Positions 1 to 8,612 of a stretch of 40,730 bases of DNA are shown piece after piece. Within the stretch, counting starts at the first letter, position 1, and every line of letters starts with the position of its first letter. The stretch comes from an uncultured Bacteroidaceae bacterium. GTDB lineage: Bacteria > Bacteroidota > Bacteroidia > Bacteroidales > Bacteroidaceae. The notes beneath the pieces are model-generated. The model worked only from the letters and a program-made list of their open reading frames with translations. It did not search any database and was not told where the DNA came from. Made by a program: the position numbers and the translations under genes. The DNA lies in contig CAJOJA010000023.1 in NCBI GenBank assembly GCA_905234735.1, positions 1 through 40,730 on the forward strand, given 5' to 3'.

Positions 1-26
1 CGTTCATTGATGTACTCTTTTGCCTG

Positions 27-59
27 CAAAGGTACTAACAAATGACGAGAAATAAGCAA
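27..59 (-). promoter_or_regulatory. Candidate promoter for a gene off the left edge
   Basis: The minus strand reads TACCTTTG (positions 34 to 27), a full match to the Bacteroidetes TAnnTTTG element, with ATTG about 22 nt upstream, slightly longer than the usual 19-21 spacing. It points out of the window, so a divergent gene probably starts just left of base 1. On the plus strand TAATTTTG at 99-106 could be the matching element for the gene at 162, but no good upstream TTTG is present. The remaining bases of 1-161 show no gene. Confidence 0.4.
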
Positions 60-161
60 TTACACTGATTTTTCAACACAGGGTTTTGCAGGTGACCCTA
101 ATTTTGCGCCGACTTTGCATAAAAATACACAAAATAAGAACATGTTATAAGTATTTTAGGA

Positions 162-1529
162 ATGAAAAAAAGATTTTCACTCATTGCACTGGCCGTGGGT
201 ATTTGTTGCTTGCCGGTTGGTGCACAGAATTTTCGTTTGAAAGGCATTGGCCATAACAACCGTTATGACGATGGTGACCAGATGAAGTCTGAGTATGTTG
301 GATGGAATGCAGAAATGGGCAAGGCCGTCTTCATCGTAGATAATGGAATTTACGGCATGACGTGGGACGGCTCGTCGCTGTCCACCCCTGTGAAAGACCC
401 TGTCGTCAGCACCTCCGAAGTCCGGGCAGACGCTGAGAAGCAAATGTGGGCCACGAACTTCAATCTCATGTATGGCAACTCCGGCGCTCTGTATGTCGAC
501 GGCCAGTTGGTGACCGTGATGTCGCGCGACGAACAGTCGACCGTGGACGACGAAATCTTTTACGTGCGCCGCTGGAATGCTCAGTCGGGCGACCTGCTGA
601 CCTCCGAGACGCGCACCAAGAGCGACTGCCTGGAGTCGGCCGGTATGGCCTACAACCCCGTGGACGGCAAGGTCTACGGACTGTTCTATCTCACCGGTCA
701 GCAACTGTCTGCCGAGATTACGGAAGACCCCGAATACTTCGAAGACGAGGATGCCGACATGACCGACGGCGACGCTGGTTACTGCCTGTGCTCCGTCGAC
801 CTGAAGACGATGGAGGTGACCCCCATCACTCCGGGACTCTACTACTACAACTTTGTTACCTTCGCCATCAATAGTGAGGGACGCGCCTTCGCACTCACCA
901 GTGGGGGAGCTGCCGGATATATTGACGAGAACGGCAAGATGCGCAATGCCGACCACAAACTGGTGGGTGCACAGCTCTGCGAGTTCGACCTCACGACGGG
1001 TCTGATGTATCAGAATGCCACTACCACCATTGATGCAGAGACGGGTGAGGAATACGTTGAATATTCGTTCCCCGTTCAGGGCACAGGCTACAGCTCGCAA
1101 TACAAGCGTCAGGCAGCCTGCTTCGCCAAGAGCAACCCCGACAAGATGTACTGGGTGGGCTACGTCAACAGTGGCATGGGCATCAATGACTGGGGTTCGT
1201 GGTCGAGCCTGAGCGACAGGGAATGGCGCACCAACGGCAAGTACGACACCGCCCTCTACGAGGTGGACATCACTACGGGCGAGGCAACGCTCCTCTCAAA
1301 GGTGGCCAACCGCTGGACCTTCTCTGCCCTGTGGGTAGACGGTGATGATGTCAGCGACGGTGCCGGCATTGACGTGCTGCCCACCGCCATCAGCCAGACT
1401 CCTGTTGCCGATGCTGTCAGCGGCTACTACTCCACTTCCGGCCAGTTCCACGGCAATGCACAGCCTCAGCAGCGGGGCATCTACATAGTGCGCACGAGCG
1501 GCAATGCCCGCAAGGTAATCGTTAAATAA
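162..1529 (+). CDS. Secreted protein of unknown function with T9SS-type C-terminus
   Basis: This 455-residue protein starts with a Sec signal peptide (MKKRFSLIALAVGICCLPVGAQ) and ends in a Bacteroidetes sorting-type tail (YYSTSGQ...RGIYIVRTS...KVIVK), so it is probably exported and passed to the type IX secretion system. The body has recurring strand-turn phrases such as LCSVDLKTMEVTPI, LCEFDLTTGLMY and LYEVDITTGEATLL. These resemble blades of a beta-propeller, but I recognise no named family and see no catalytic motif. The next gene starts 9 nt downstream and encodes another exported protein, so the two are probably cotranscribed. Export is well supported; the fold is an inference. Confidence 0.8.
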   Translation: MKKRFSLIALAVGICCLPVGAQNFRLKGIGHNNRYDDGDQMKSEYVGWNAEMGKAVFIVDNGIYGMTWDGSSLSTPVKDPVVSTSEVRADAEKQMWATNFNLMYGNSGALYVDGQLVTVMSRDEQSTVDDEIFYVRRWNAQSGDLLTSETRTKSDCLESAGMAYNPVDGKVYGLFYLTGQQLSAEITEDPEYFEDEDADMTDGDAGYCLCSVDLKTMEVTPITPGLYYYNFVTFAINSEGRAFALTSGGAAGYIDENGKMRNADHKLVGAQLCEFDLTTGLMYQNATTTIDAETGEEYVEYSFPVQGTGYSSQYKRQAACFAKSNPDKMYWVGYVNSGMGINDWGSWSSLSDREWRTNGKYDTALYEVDITTGEATLLSKVANRWTFSALWVDGDDVSDGAGIDVLPTAISQTPVADAVSGYYSTSGQFHGNAQPQQRGIYIVRTSGNARKVIVK

Positions 1530-1538
1530 GCTACGGCC

Positions 1539-2261
1539 ATGATGAAAAGACTCCTTCTTTCCTGTCTTGTCCTGTCTGCGGCAATGATATGCGGCGCACA
1601 GGATTCCATCTACATAGGCAACATCGGCCTTAACACCGAAAATCTGCAGATGATTCCCTACGAGGGCTATAAGGGTGTATGTTCGCGTGTCGGCAGTGCC
1701 GTCGTCAGGAAATATGCCGGCAAGGAGGCCGTTGGTCTGCGCGTCTGCTTCGGTAGCTATGCCATCACCGACATCCACACCTTTCTGTCGGCAGATCCCG
1801 ATCCTGAAAAGCCCGAGACGGACCTCGCCTCAACCACGCTGATGTATACGATGACGGGTTGGAGCGACGTTTTCTTCGATGCCCCCTATACCCTCAAAGG
1901 TACAGAAGGCGACGTGTATATGGGCTACTACTTCACCTGCCCCGACACTGAGGAGTCCCCCGCAGCCGAAGAATATCCGGTGGTGTTTGGCAGTGGAAAA
2001 ATCACCTATGGACTGCTCATCTACGACTATTCCGAGGACTACAAGCAATGGGGATGGTTCGACTACTCGTCCATGGGTACGCTGGCCGTCCAACTTATCC
2101 TCTGCGACAAGGTTGCCGACACCATAGAATATGTATCGTTGGATACCCCCCAGTGCGACAACGATAGCCCTGTCTATGACCTGAGTGGTCGCCGTGTCGG
2201 CAAGCAAAATACCCGCCCCGGCCTCTATATCCGCGACGGGCGCAAAGTGGTATGCAAATGA
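1539..2261 (+). CDS. Small secreted protein with T9SS-type C-terminus
   Basis: This 240-residue protein has a signal peptide (MKRLLLSCLVLSAAMICGAQ) and a textbook Prevotella-style C-terminal signature (YDLSGRRVGKQ...GLYIRDGRKVVCK). The middle part has alternating short hydrophobic strands and little helix, suggesting a beta-sandwich. No enzyme motif is visible. It follows the previous secreted-protein gene by 9 nt. Two consecutive ATG codons (1539 and 1542) are available as starts. It may be a cell-surface or carbohydrate-associated accessory protein, but nothing in the sequence fixes the role. Confidence 0.78.
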   Translation: MMKRLLLSCLVLSAAMICGAQDSIYIGNIGLNTENLQMIPYEGYKGVCSRVGSAVVRKYAGKEAVGLRVCFGSYAITDIHTFLSADPDPEKPETDLASTTLMYTMTGWSDVFFDAPYTLKGTEGDVYMGYYFTCPDTEESPAAEEYPVVFGSGKITYGLLIYDYSEDYKQWGWFDYSSMGTLAVQLILCDKVADTIEYVSLDTPQCDNDSPVYDLSGRRVGKQNTRPGLYIRDGRKVVCK

Positions 2262-2289
2262 GTGCAGCAAGAAGCCTTTAGTATAGATA

Positions 2290-3147
2290 ATGCAAGAGAA
2301 TCTGCCCATAGCAAAAGGAGAAATAGTCCTATACCAGCCTGATGAGACCATACGCCTCGAAGTCCGGTTGGAGGATGAGACCGTGTGGCTCTCTCAGGCG
2401 CAAATGACGGTATTGTTTCAGACAACGAAGCAGAACCTAAGTCTGCATATCAACAACATCTTTAAGGAGCAGGAACTGAAAAGAGAGGCAACTGTAAAGA
2501 AATACTTGACAGTTCAAGCAGAGGGTGAGAGAATGGTGCAACGCCTTGTTGCCTATTATAATCTCGATGTCATCATCTCCGTAGGCTATAGGGTGAAGTC
2601 TGTTCAAGGTACAAGGTTCCGCCAATGGGCCAGTCGGGTCTTGAAGAACTATATCACTCATGGATATGCCGTCCATTCGCGCTTGGAACGATTAGAACAG
2701 CGGGTTTCGCGTACAGAAGAGAAAATAGACTTCTTCGTGCAGACCTCACTGCCGCCAGTACAAGGGATTTTCTTCGACGGGCAGATATTCGATGCCTATC
2801 GGTTTGCATCAGACCTCGTACGGAAGGCCAAAACCAGTATCATCCTCATAGACAACTATGTAGATGATACGGTGCTCACCTTAATGGATAAGCGCAACAA
2901 TGGAGTGTCTGCTACCATCTACACACAGCACATCAGTTCTCAGTTGCAGTTGGACATCGAACGTCACAATGCACAATACGCGCCCATAATGGTACATAAC
3001 TTCAATAAGGCACACGACCGCTTTCTACTTATTGATGACGAGGTGTACCACATCGGGGCTTCTCTAAAAGACTTGGGCAAGAAGTGGTTCGCGTTCACAC
3101 TCATGCAGGACTTGGCTGCTGATGAACTTATTCACAAACTATATTGA
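2290..3147 (+). CDS. RhuM-family protein with C-terminal phospholipase-D-like domain
   Basis: A 285-residue cytoplasmic protein with no signal peptide. Residues 1 to about 135 match the RhuM/virulence-protein fold known from phage-like and Salmonella RhuM proteins (IRLEVRLEDETVWLSQAQM, RFRQWASRVLKNYI). After a short linker, residues from about 155 resemble one half of a phospholipase-D/HKD domain: HDRFLLID fits H-x-[K/R]-x4-D with Arg in place of the usual Lys, followed by YHIGASLKDLGKKW. Proteins of this kind are widespread in Bacteroidetes accessory regions; their activity is not established to my knowledge. It sits alone between exported-protein genes, in an odd context. Confidence 0.8.
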   Translation: MQENLPIAKGEIVLYQPDETIRLEVRLEDETVWLSQAQMTVLFQTTKQNLSLHINNIFKEQELKREATVKKYLTVQAEGERMVQRLVAYYNLDVIISVGYRVKSVQGTRFRQWASRVLKNYITHGYAVHSRLERLEQRVSRTEEKIDFFVQTSLPPVQGIFFDGQIFDAYRFASDLVRKAKTSIILIDNYVDDTVLTLMDKRNNGVSATIYTQHISSQLQLDIERHNAQYAPIMVHNFNKAHDRFLLIDDEVYHIGASLKDLGKKWFAFTLMQDLAADELIHKLY

Positions 3148-3191
3148 AATACACACATCATTACATTTTTTATTAACTTAATTATTATTTT

Positions 3192-6100
3192 ATGAAAAAA
3201 GTTTTACTTATGTTCTCCGTGTTGCTGTCCTTAGTTGGAGTGACACAGGTGAAGGCACAGAAGGCGTTGCCGTACAGCTACGGCTTTGAGGATTACAACC
3301 TCGCAACAGATGGCTGGACGAAACTTAATCCGAGTGGCAAGAACGATAGCAAATTTTTGCTTAATGGTACTTCCAAGAAAACTGGCTCTTATGGATTTCA
3401 GTTTAACTCTTATGATACGAGTGGAGATAATACACAATATCTTATTTCTCCCGAATTGATAGCTCCTAATGGAGGCAATGTTTCATTCTATTACAAAAAC
3501 TCCAAAAGTGGGTATGCCGAGCTTTTTAAAGTAGGCTACTCTACAACTGACGCAGAAGTAAGCAGCTTTACTTGGGGAGATGAAATATCGAAAAGTGATG
3601 CAGCTTGGGAACAATACGAAGGTTCTTTCCCCGCTGGTACGAAGTACGTTGCTGTTTACTATTATTCCAACTATCAGTATTACCTGTATGTGGACGATTT
3701 TAGTTTTACAGCAGCTACCTCTGGTCCCGCTTTGGCCGTTGCTGATGGTAAAACGGCAATAGCAACTGGCTACACCTACAACTTCGGTCTCGCTACTGCT
3801 GGTGCAACCAAGGAGTTTAAATTGAGCAATCCAGGCACAGAGAGCATTACTGTGGATATTTCTGCTACAAATGGCTTCGGTGTTAATCCTGCTAACGCAA
3901 CAATAGAAGCAAAGGGCGAGACAACACTTACTGTCACGATGGCGGATGCGACGGCTAATGGCGAAGTCAAGATTACTCCCACCGTTACAACTGTTGATGC
4001 TTTCACAATTAATGTTAGCGGTACCATCCGTGATGCCAATAAAGTGTATGAATATGGTTTCGCTGCCCTTCCTGATGAATGGACGACAACCGGCAGTTGG
4101 TATCATTCTGAAACTAATGGTGCATACACTACAGTGTGGTATTTGTCAAGTGAAGCTCGATTAATTTCTCCAAAACTCACAATTGCAGAAGGCGAGACGT
4201 TCTACGTGGAAGCTAAGGGTTATAGCACCAGCAACACCAGCTATCAGCACCTTCAGATGCAATATTCTGCTGACGGCACCACATGGACGAACTTTGGCGA
4301 TGAACCTTCGCTTGACCCCTCTAATTGGAAAACATTTGCCTTCACAGGTTCTCCTGCCGGAAAGTATTACATCGCCATCAATGCTTCGCAGGCCGACGTT
4401 CGTATGTTCTATGGCGGTGAACTGCCCAATGAACCGAAGATGGTGGTTACCCAGCCCACAAGTCTCGACTTTGGCGTAATTGCTGAAACAACGGATAAGA
4501 CCTTTACCATCGCAAATACGGGAAAAGCCGAACTGAAGAACATTAGCGTAGTTTCTTCTAACAGTACTATTTTTGCTGTTAAGGATGCTCCCACATCACT
4601 TGCTGCTGGTGCGAGTGCAGAGGTGACCATCACGATGGCTGCTACCTCAACTGGTGTGCTGTCTTCAGATATTACAGTAAGCGCTGAAGGTTTCACTGAG
4701 GATGCTGCCGTGAAGTTCACGGTTACGGGTGTGGTTCTGCCCGAAGGTATGGCTAAGGAAGAGTTTACCGATGGTCTGCCTGCTAACTGGACGAATGCTT
4801 CTTGGACTTTTGCTGATGGCGAGGCAACGGGTAAGAGTAGTAGCGCATATTTGACTACGGCAAAACTAATTGTATCAGAAGGTGACTTACTTGTTATTAA
4901 GGCAAAACGCTCAGACTCTGACAGCTCTGACCGAATTGATGTGCAAGTTTCTGATAATGGTTCGACATTCACGACCTTGAAGAGTTTCTCTGGTTCTACT
5001 GGTCTTACTTATCCTGACTATGCAACACTTGTTGTAACGGACATTCCTACAACTACGAAATACATTCGCTTCGTTGGATTTTATGTTGTTGTTGATGAAA
5101 TTGCTGGTCTGACCTACGCTCCCGTGCTCTCTGTTACAAAGGGTGGTGAGGCTGTTGCCACACCTGCCGAGTATGACTTCCAGGAGTGCGCTGCTGATGC
5201 AGATGTTACCTATAACTTCGCTAATGCCGGTGCAGGAAGTATCAATATCACAAATGTAGCTATCACTGGCGACGGTGCTGCTGCATACTCTACCAACTGG
5301 ACAGAAAGTGTAGCTGCTCCCTTCGACCTGAAGATTACTCGTACGTACGATGCAGATCGCACGGAGGCTGCTGCTGCGGTTGTAACCGTAACCACCTCTG
5401 AGGGCGACTTTGTTATCAATGTGACGGGTACCGACAAGGCTGCCAACGCTCCTGAGCTGGCTGTTTCTACCAACGCTCTTGACTTCGGTAAACTGTCTGC
5501 AGACGACGAGAAGGAAGTGACCGTTACAAACAACGGCACTGGTCTGATGACCGTGGACATCGTCTCCGATAATGAGGCTTTCGTTGTATCTCCTGCTCAG
5601 CTGACAGAGATTGGCGCTGGTCAGTCGAAGACCTTCAAAGTAACCTTCAAGTATGGCGAACCTTATGGAGTAAAGGATGGCAACATCACCGTTACACCGA
5701 CCTACAGTGATGAGGCCGTCAAGACCATTACGGTTACTGGTAGGGCTAAGGATCCTAATGCTTGGAGCGAGGACTTCGCTGCAAATGAACTGCCTACGGG
5801 ATGGGATGCCGGTGCAGACTGGACAATTGCCGAAGGTGTGGCCAAGGCTGCGTATAAATATGGTTCAACAACCTATCTGACTACTCCTCCATTGACAGTA
5901 AGTGGTGCAACTGACGAGTTAGTCTTTGACTATAAGTCAAATGCAAATTATGTTTCTGTAAAGATTCAGATGTCGAAGGACGGTGGTGCCTTTGCTGATT
6001 ATAAGAATATTTCATTGAATAAGGACGATGCCGGTATTTATACCATCACTGGTCTTGAAGCTGGTGACTACCAGTTCCGCTTTGCAAATGACGACTACGA

Positions 6101-7145
6101 ACTCGACAACTTCGAGGGCTTCAAGCTGAACTTGCCCGACCACATGGCTGCTATTACTGCTTACACGATTCCTGCATCTTCGGATGTTACGATGAAGGTC
6201 GGTGAGAGCTTCGAGGCTACTGTCACTGTTAAGGAGAGCCGCGGCGTAGCTGAGGAGTTGACCGCCAAACTCTATATGGGTGAAGAGGTGATAGGTACGG
6301 CTACAGGTGCTGTTGAAGCTAATGGTACTGAGACGTTGACCATCACTGCAACCCCGACGGTTGCTGCTACCGAGGGTGCCCAGATGCACATTGAGGTAGA
6401 GTGGGCAGGTGCTACGATGAAGACCAAAGAGGTTACCCGCTATGTGAAGGCTCCTGTACTGCTGACGCTCGATGAGAGTTCCAGCGAGGCTTTTGAAGCT
6501 GGTACGTACGACAAGGTGACCCTGAATCGTACATTTGCCGAGGGTTGGAACACCATTGTACTGCCCTTTGCCATTCCTTTGAGCACGTTTGGTGCCGAAG
6601 CTCAGGCTTACGCATTTACGGGCTATACCACTGAGGGCGCATTCAAGTTTGCCAAGGTTACCTCGGCTTCTCTGAATGTGGCTACCCCCTACGTGATTTA
6701 TGTGCCTGAGGCTATTACTGAGCCTTTGATTTTCAATAATATCACCATCAGCTCTTTGTACCTTGATGGCCTCCATGAAATACATGACAATGTCCTCTTC
6801 CAGGGTACGTATAAGCCTATGGCCGCAGGTGACATGGACAGTAAGATGGCCGGTCTGACTCCCGACGGACGCATCCACAGAGGCAGTGCGAAGACTAGCA
6901 TTAAGGGCTTCCGTGCTTATTTCGATACCGATGCAGACCGCGCTTCTGTTAAATCGGAGACTGCTCAACAGAATATTGATACAGGTGCCGGAATCAAGTA
7001 CTTCACCTTCGACGATGCTACGGGTATTCGTGAGGTAGGTGCTGAGGCTGACGGTCAGGTTGTCTACAACATGGCTGGTCAGCATATCCAGAAGGCTCAG
7101 CGCGGCATCAGCATCGTGAATGGTAAGAAAATCGTGGTTAAATAA
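3192..7145 (+). CDS. Giant modular cell-surface protein with T9SS-type tail
   Basis: This 1317-residue exported protein has a signal peptide (MKKVLLMFSVLLSLVGVTQVKA). Four similar modules follow, each pairing a choice-of-anchor-J/MAM-like beta-sandwich (openings PYSYGFEDY, VYEYGFAALP, AKEEFTDGLP, AWSEDFAANELP) with an Ig-like ASPM-SPD2-Hydin-type domain (for example LDFGVIAETTDKTFTIANTG and LDFGKLSADDEKEVTVTNNG). A further Ig-like domain and a short beta domain (GWNTIVLPFAIP) precede the sorting tail YNMAGQHIQ...GISIVNGKKIVVK. No catalytic residues are evident. An adhesive, scaffold or glycan-binding role is likely. The domain names are my reading of sequence style and were not checked by a profile search. 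Confidence 0.85.
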   Translation: MKKVLLMFSVLLSLVGVTQVKAQKALPYSYGFEDYNLATDGWTKLNPSGKNDSKFLLNGTSKKTGSYGFQFNSYDTSGDNTQYLISPELIAPNGGNVSFYYKNSKSGYAELFKVGYSTTDAEVSSFTWGDEISKSDAAWEQYEGSFPAGTKYVAVYYYSNYQYYLYVDDFSFTAATSGPALAVADGKTAIATGYTYNFGLATAGATKEFKLSNPGTESITVDISATNGFGVNPANATIEAKGETTLTVTMADATANGEVKITPTVTTVDAFTINVSGTIRDANKVYEYGFAALPDEWTTTGSWYHSETNGAYTTVWYLSSEARLISPKLTIAEGETFYVEAKGYSTSNTSYQHLQMQYSADGTTWTNFGDEPSLDPSNWKTFAFTGSPAGKYYIAINASQADVRMFYGGELPNEPKMVVTQPTSLDFGVIAETTDKTFTIANTGKAELKNISVVSSNSTIFAVKDAPTSLAAGASAEVTITMAATSTGVLSSDITVSAEGFTEDAAVKFTVTGVVLPEGMAKEEFTDGLPANWTNASWTFADGEATGKSSSAYLTTAKLIVSEGDLLVIKAKRSDSDSSDRIDVQVSDNGSTFTTLKSFSGSTGLTYPDYATLVVTDIPTTTKYIRFVGFYVVVDEIAGLTYAPVLSVTKGGEAVATPAEYDFQECAADADVTYNFANAGAGSINITNVAITGDGAAAYSTNWTESVAAPFDLKITRTYDADRTEAAAAVVTVTTSEGDFVINVTGTDKAANAPELAVSTNALDFGKLSADDEKEVTVTNNGTGLMTVDIVSDNEAFVVSPAQLTEIGAGQSKTFKVTFKYGEPYGVKDGNITVTPTYSDEAVKTITVTGRAKDPNAWSEDFAANELPTGWDAGADWTIAEGVAKAAYKYGSTTYLTTPPLTVSGATDELVFDYKSNANYVSVKIQMSKDGGAFADYKNISLNKDDAGIYTITGLEAGDYQFRFANDDYELDNFEGFKLNLPDHMAAITAYTIPASSDVTMKVGESFEATVTVKESRGVAEELTAKLYMGEEVIGTATGAVEANGTETLTITATPTVAATEGAQMHIEVEWAGATMKTKEVTRYVKAPVLLTLDESSSEAFEAGTYDKVTLNRTFAEGWNTIVLPFAIPLSTFGAEAQAYAFTGYTTEGAFKFAKVTSASLNVATPYVIYVPEAITEPLIFNNITISSLYLDGLHEIHDNVLFQGTYKPMAAGDMDSKMAGLTPDGRIHRGSAKTSIKGFRAYFDTDADRASVKSETAQQNIDTGAGIKYFTFDDATGIREVGAEADGQVVYNMAGQHIQKAQRGISIVNGKKIVVK

Positions 7146-7160
7146 ATGAACGTTATGACT

Positions 7161-7340
7161 ATGAAAAAGCAATATATCGTACCAGAACTTTTTGTGAACG
7201 TCATGGAGGCCGAAGAACTATTGGCTTCTTCAAGCGTGCTGCAACTCCAATTGGGTGAAGATTCGCAGGAAGTCACCATTACCGAAGACGAGGACGAATA
7301 CATAGAGTTCTCTGTAAGGGAAGATTGGCTCCAGCTGTAA
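7161..7340 (+). CDS. Small acidic peptide, unknown function
   Basis: A 59-residue peptide beginning MKKQYIVPELFVNVMEAEELL, which resembles the many short Bacteroidetes peptides starting MKKxYxxP that follow genes for large exported proteins. The C-terminal half is very acidic (SQEVTITEDEDEYIEF). I prefer the ATG at 7161 because it gives this family-like opening; ATGs at 7146 and 7155 would add up to five residues. It directly follows the giant surface-protein gene and precedes a strong terminator, so it is the last gene of that transcript. The function is unknown, and I see no cysteine pattern or double-Gly leader. Confidence 0.55.
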   Translation: MKKQYIVPELFVNVMEAEELLASSSVLQLQLGEDSQEVTITEDEDEYIEFSVREDWLQL

Positions 7341-7363
7341 ACGCAGGATAGCATATACTATTG

Positions 7364-7403
7364 GCCACTGGGGGGCGGAATTCCGCATCCCAGTGGCTTT
7401 TTT
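7364..7403 (+). terminator. Rho-independent terminator after the surface-protein gene cluster
   Basis: A perfect 9-bp stem, GCCACTGGG (7364-7372) paired with CCCAGTGGC (7389-7397), is followed by six T residues. The 16-nt loop contains a further GGCGGAATTCCGCA-like palindrome. Confidence 0.9.
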
Positions 7404-7434
7404 AGCCCCTTAGCGTATTTTACTGGGTCATTTG

Positions 7435-7466
7435 TTTGGCTGTTTCGCGGAAAACGTATACCTTTG
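7435..7466 (+). promoter_or_regulatory. Strong Bacteroidetes promoter for tRNA-Leu
   Basis: TTTG (7435-7438), a 20-nt spacer and TACCTTTG (7459-7466) match the Bacteroidetes sigma-ABfr consensus exactly. The tRNA begins 15 nt after the downstream box. Confidence 0.85.
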
Positions 7467-7481
7467 CACTACCTAAGAGAT

Positions 7482-7563
7482 GCGCTTGTGGTGGAATTGG
7501 TAGACACGCCAGACTTAGGATCTGGTGCCTTCGGGCGTGTAAGTTCGAGTCTTATCAGGCGTA
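7482..7563 (+). tRNA. tRNA-Leu (anticodon UAG)
   Basis: A class II cloverleaf folds by eye. The acceptor GCGCTTG pairs with CAGGCGT, with discriminator A at 7563. The D arm contains GGAATTGGTAGA. The anticodon stem CCAGA/TCTGG carries the loop CTTAGGA, giving anticodon TAG. A variable arm (TGCCTTCGGGCGT) is present, and the T stem GTAAG/CTTAT closes the loop TTCGAGT. The CCA end is not encoded. It reads CUA and related leucine codons. Confidence 0.95.
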
Positions 7564-7565
7564 CA

Positions 7566-7592
7566 AAAGGAGGCGACGGCCTCCTTTTTTTC
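7566..7592 (+). terminator. Terminator of tRNA-Leu
   Basis: AAAGGAGGC (7566-7574) pairs with GCCTCCTTT (7579-7587) around a GACG loop, within a run of eight T residues. It begins two bases after the tRNA discriminator. Confidence 0.88.
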
Positions 7593-7646
7593 GTATGCAG
7601 CAGCTTCTCACTTCCCCGCCCGAGCGTATGAACTTCATACCCCTGT

Positions 7647-8420
7647 TTACTCGAAATAGAGGGTGAGGGTAATCATCTTGTTGCGGGCATTGTCTAGGGA
7701 GTTGGTGTACTTCATCAGCGTGCCGTCGATGAGGTCGGTACGCTTGTGCCGAAGGATGTCGAGCAGGCCGAAAGAGAACTTCAGCTCGGGGATTAGTTTG
7801 AAGAAGGGAAGGTAGATGTCGCAACCCATGCCCACCTCGATGAGACAGTCGAAGGGCTTGGTCGAGATGGCCCGATGCTTGTGGCTGGTAAGGTCAACGG
7901 CCGGAGCAATTCCTGCCACGAAGTAGGGACGGAAGTTGTTGTAGCGAGGTGCGGCAAACTTCACGTTGATGGGGATGGAGATGTAGGCCGACTTCAGCAC
8001 CTGTGTGGTGTCGCGACCCGAGTTCTGTTCGTGGAACCAGATGCGTTTCTGTCCAAAGTACATCGACGGGGTGGTGCGCAGGGCAAAGTGTTTCGACAGA
8101 CGCAGTTCGCCCAGTATGCCTACGGTGAAGCCTGGATTGTAGCAGTCGACCTCGGCATACCACTGCTGACCCGTATCAGGGTCGATGTATCCGTTGTTCT
8201 TCATTTCCATGTCCTGCATTTGCAGACCGAAGAGGAATCCCCAGTGTAGTCGCCGCATGTCCAGAAAAGGTCGGTGCTGCACCTTGCGCTCCTGAGCGTG
8301 GGCGGAGCCAATTGAAAATTGAAAATTGAAAATTGAAAATTGGGCTACGCCGATGAACGTAGCTAAGAAAATGTATAATCTCTTCTTTACATTTGACATT
8401 TTACATTTGACATCCGTCAT
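7647..8420 (-). CDS. porT: PorT/SprT-like outer-membrane barrel protein (type IX secretion)
   Basis: A 257-residue protein on the minus strand with a signal peptide and an eight-strand-type barrel, ending in an aromatic residue pattern (MITLTLYFE) usual for outer-membrane proteins. The phrases LHWGFLFGLQMQDME, LKSAYISIPINVKFA and NNFRPYFVAG resemble PorT/SprT, a small barrel needed for T9SS function in Porphyromonas and Flavobacterium. It would serve the T9SS-type cargo encoded nearby. The start is uncertain: ATGs at 8420 and 8399 both lie in a 14-mer repeat, and a heptamer array is translated inside the signal peptide (FSIFNFQFSI). A generic PorT-superfamily barrel is the alternative. Confidence 0.75.
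   Translation of the reverse strand: MTDVKCKMSNVKKRLYIFLATFIGVAQFSIFNFQFSIGSAHAQERKVQHRPFLDMRRLHWGFLFGLQMQDMEMKNNGYIDPDTGQQWYAEVDCYNPGFTVGILGELRLSKHFALRTTPSMYFGQKRIWFHEQNSGRDTTQVLKSAYISIPINVKFAAPRYNNFRPYFVAGIAPAVDLTSHKHRAISTKPFDCLIEVGMGCDIYLPFFKLIPELKFSFGLLDILRHKRTDLIDGTLMKYTNSLDNARNKMITLTLYFE
8311..8345. repeat. Heptamer array inside the PorT-like signal-peptide region
   Basis: ATTGAAA is repeated four times, plus a partial fifth copy, in direct tandem. It is translated in the minus-strand reading frame of the PorT-like gene. Confidence 0.9.
8387..8414. repeat. Two 14-mer tandem copies at the PorT-like start
   Basis: TTACATTTGACATT is followed directly by TTACATTTGACATC (13 of 14 identical). 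On the minus strand it contains one of the two candidate start codons. Confidence 0.9.
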
Positions 8421-8500
8421 GGGAAATAACGCCCTAAGTCCTCATTTTATTGCCTGATTCACCATTTTTGGTGATAAAGATGAAAATAATTCGTCAAAAA

Positions 8501-8533
8501 TTAGGAGCGAATCACTAAAATTGATTACCTTTG
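8501..8533 (+). promoter_or_regulatory. Candidate promoter for the ferredoxin gene
   Basis: TACCTTTG (8526-8533) is a full match to the downstream element. The best upstream box is the weak TTAG at 8501-8504, 21 nt away. The start codon lies 80 nt downstream, with purine-rich and TTTTTAA heptamer sequence (8587-8603) between them. Confidence 0.5.
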
Positions 8534-8612
8534 CCATGCGAAGTAGAGAAATTGGGAGAATGAGAATGAGAAAATGAGAATTTTATTTTTTAATTTTTAA
8601 TTTGTTCATAAA

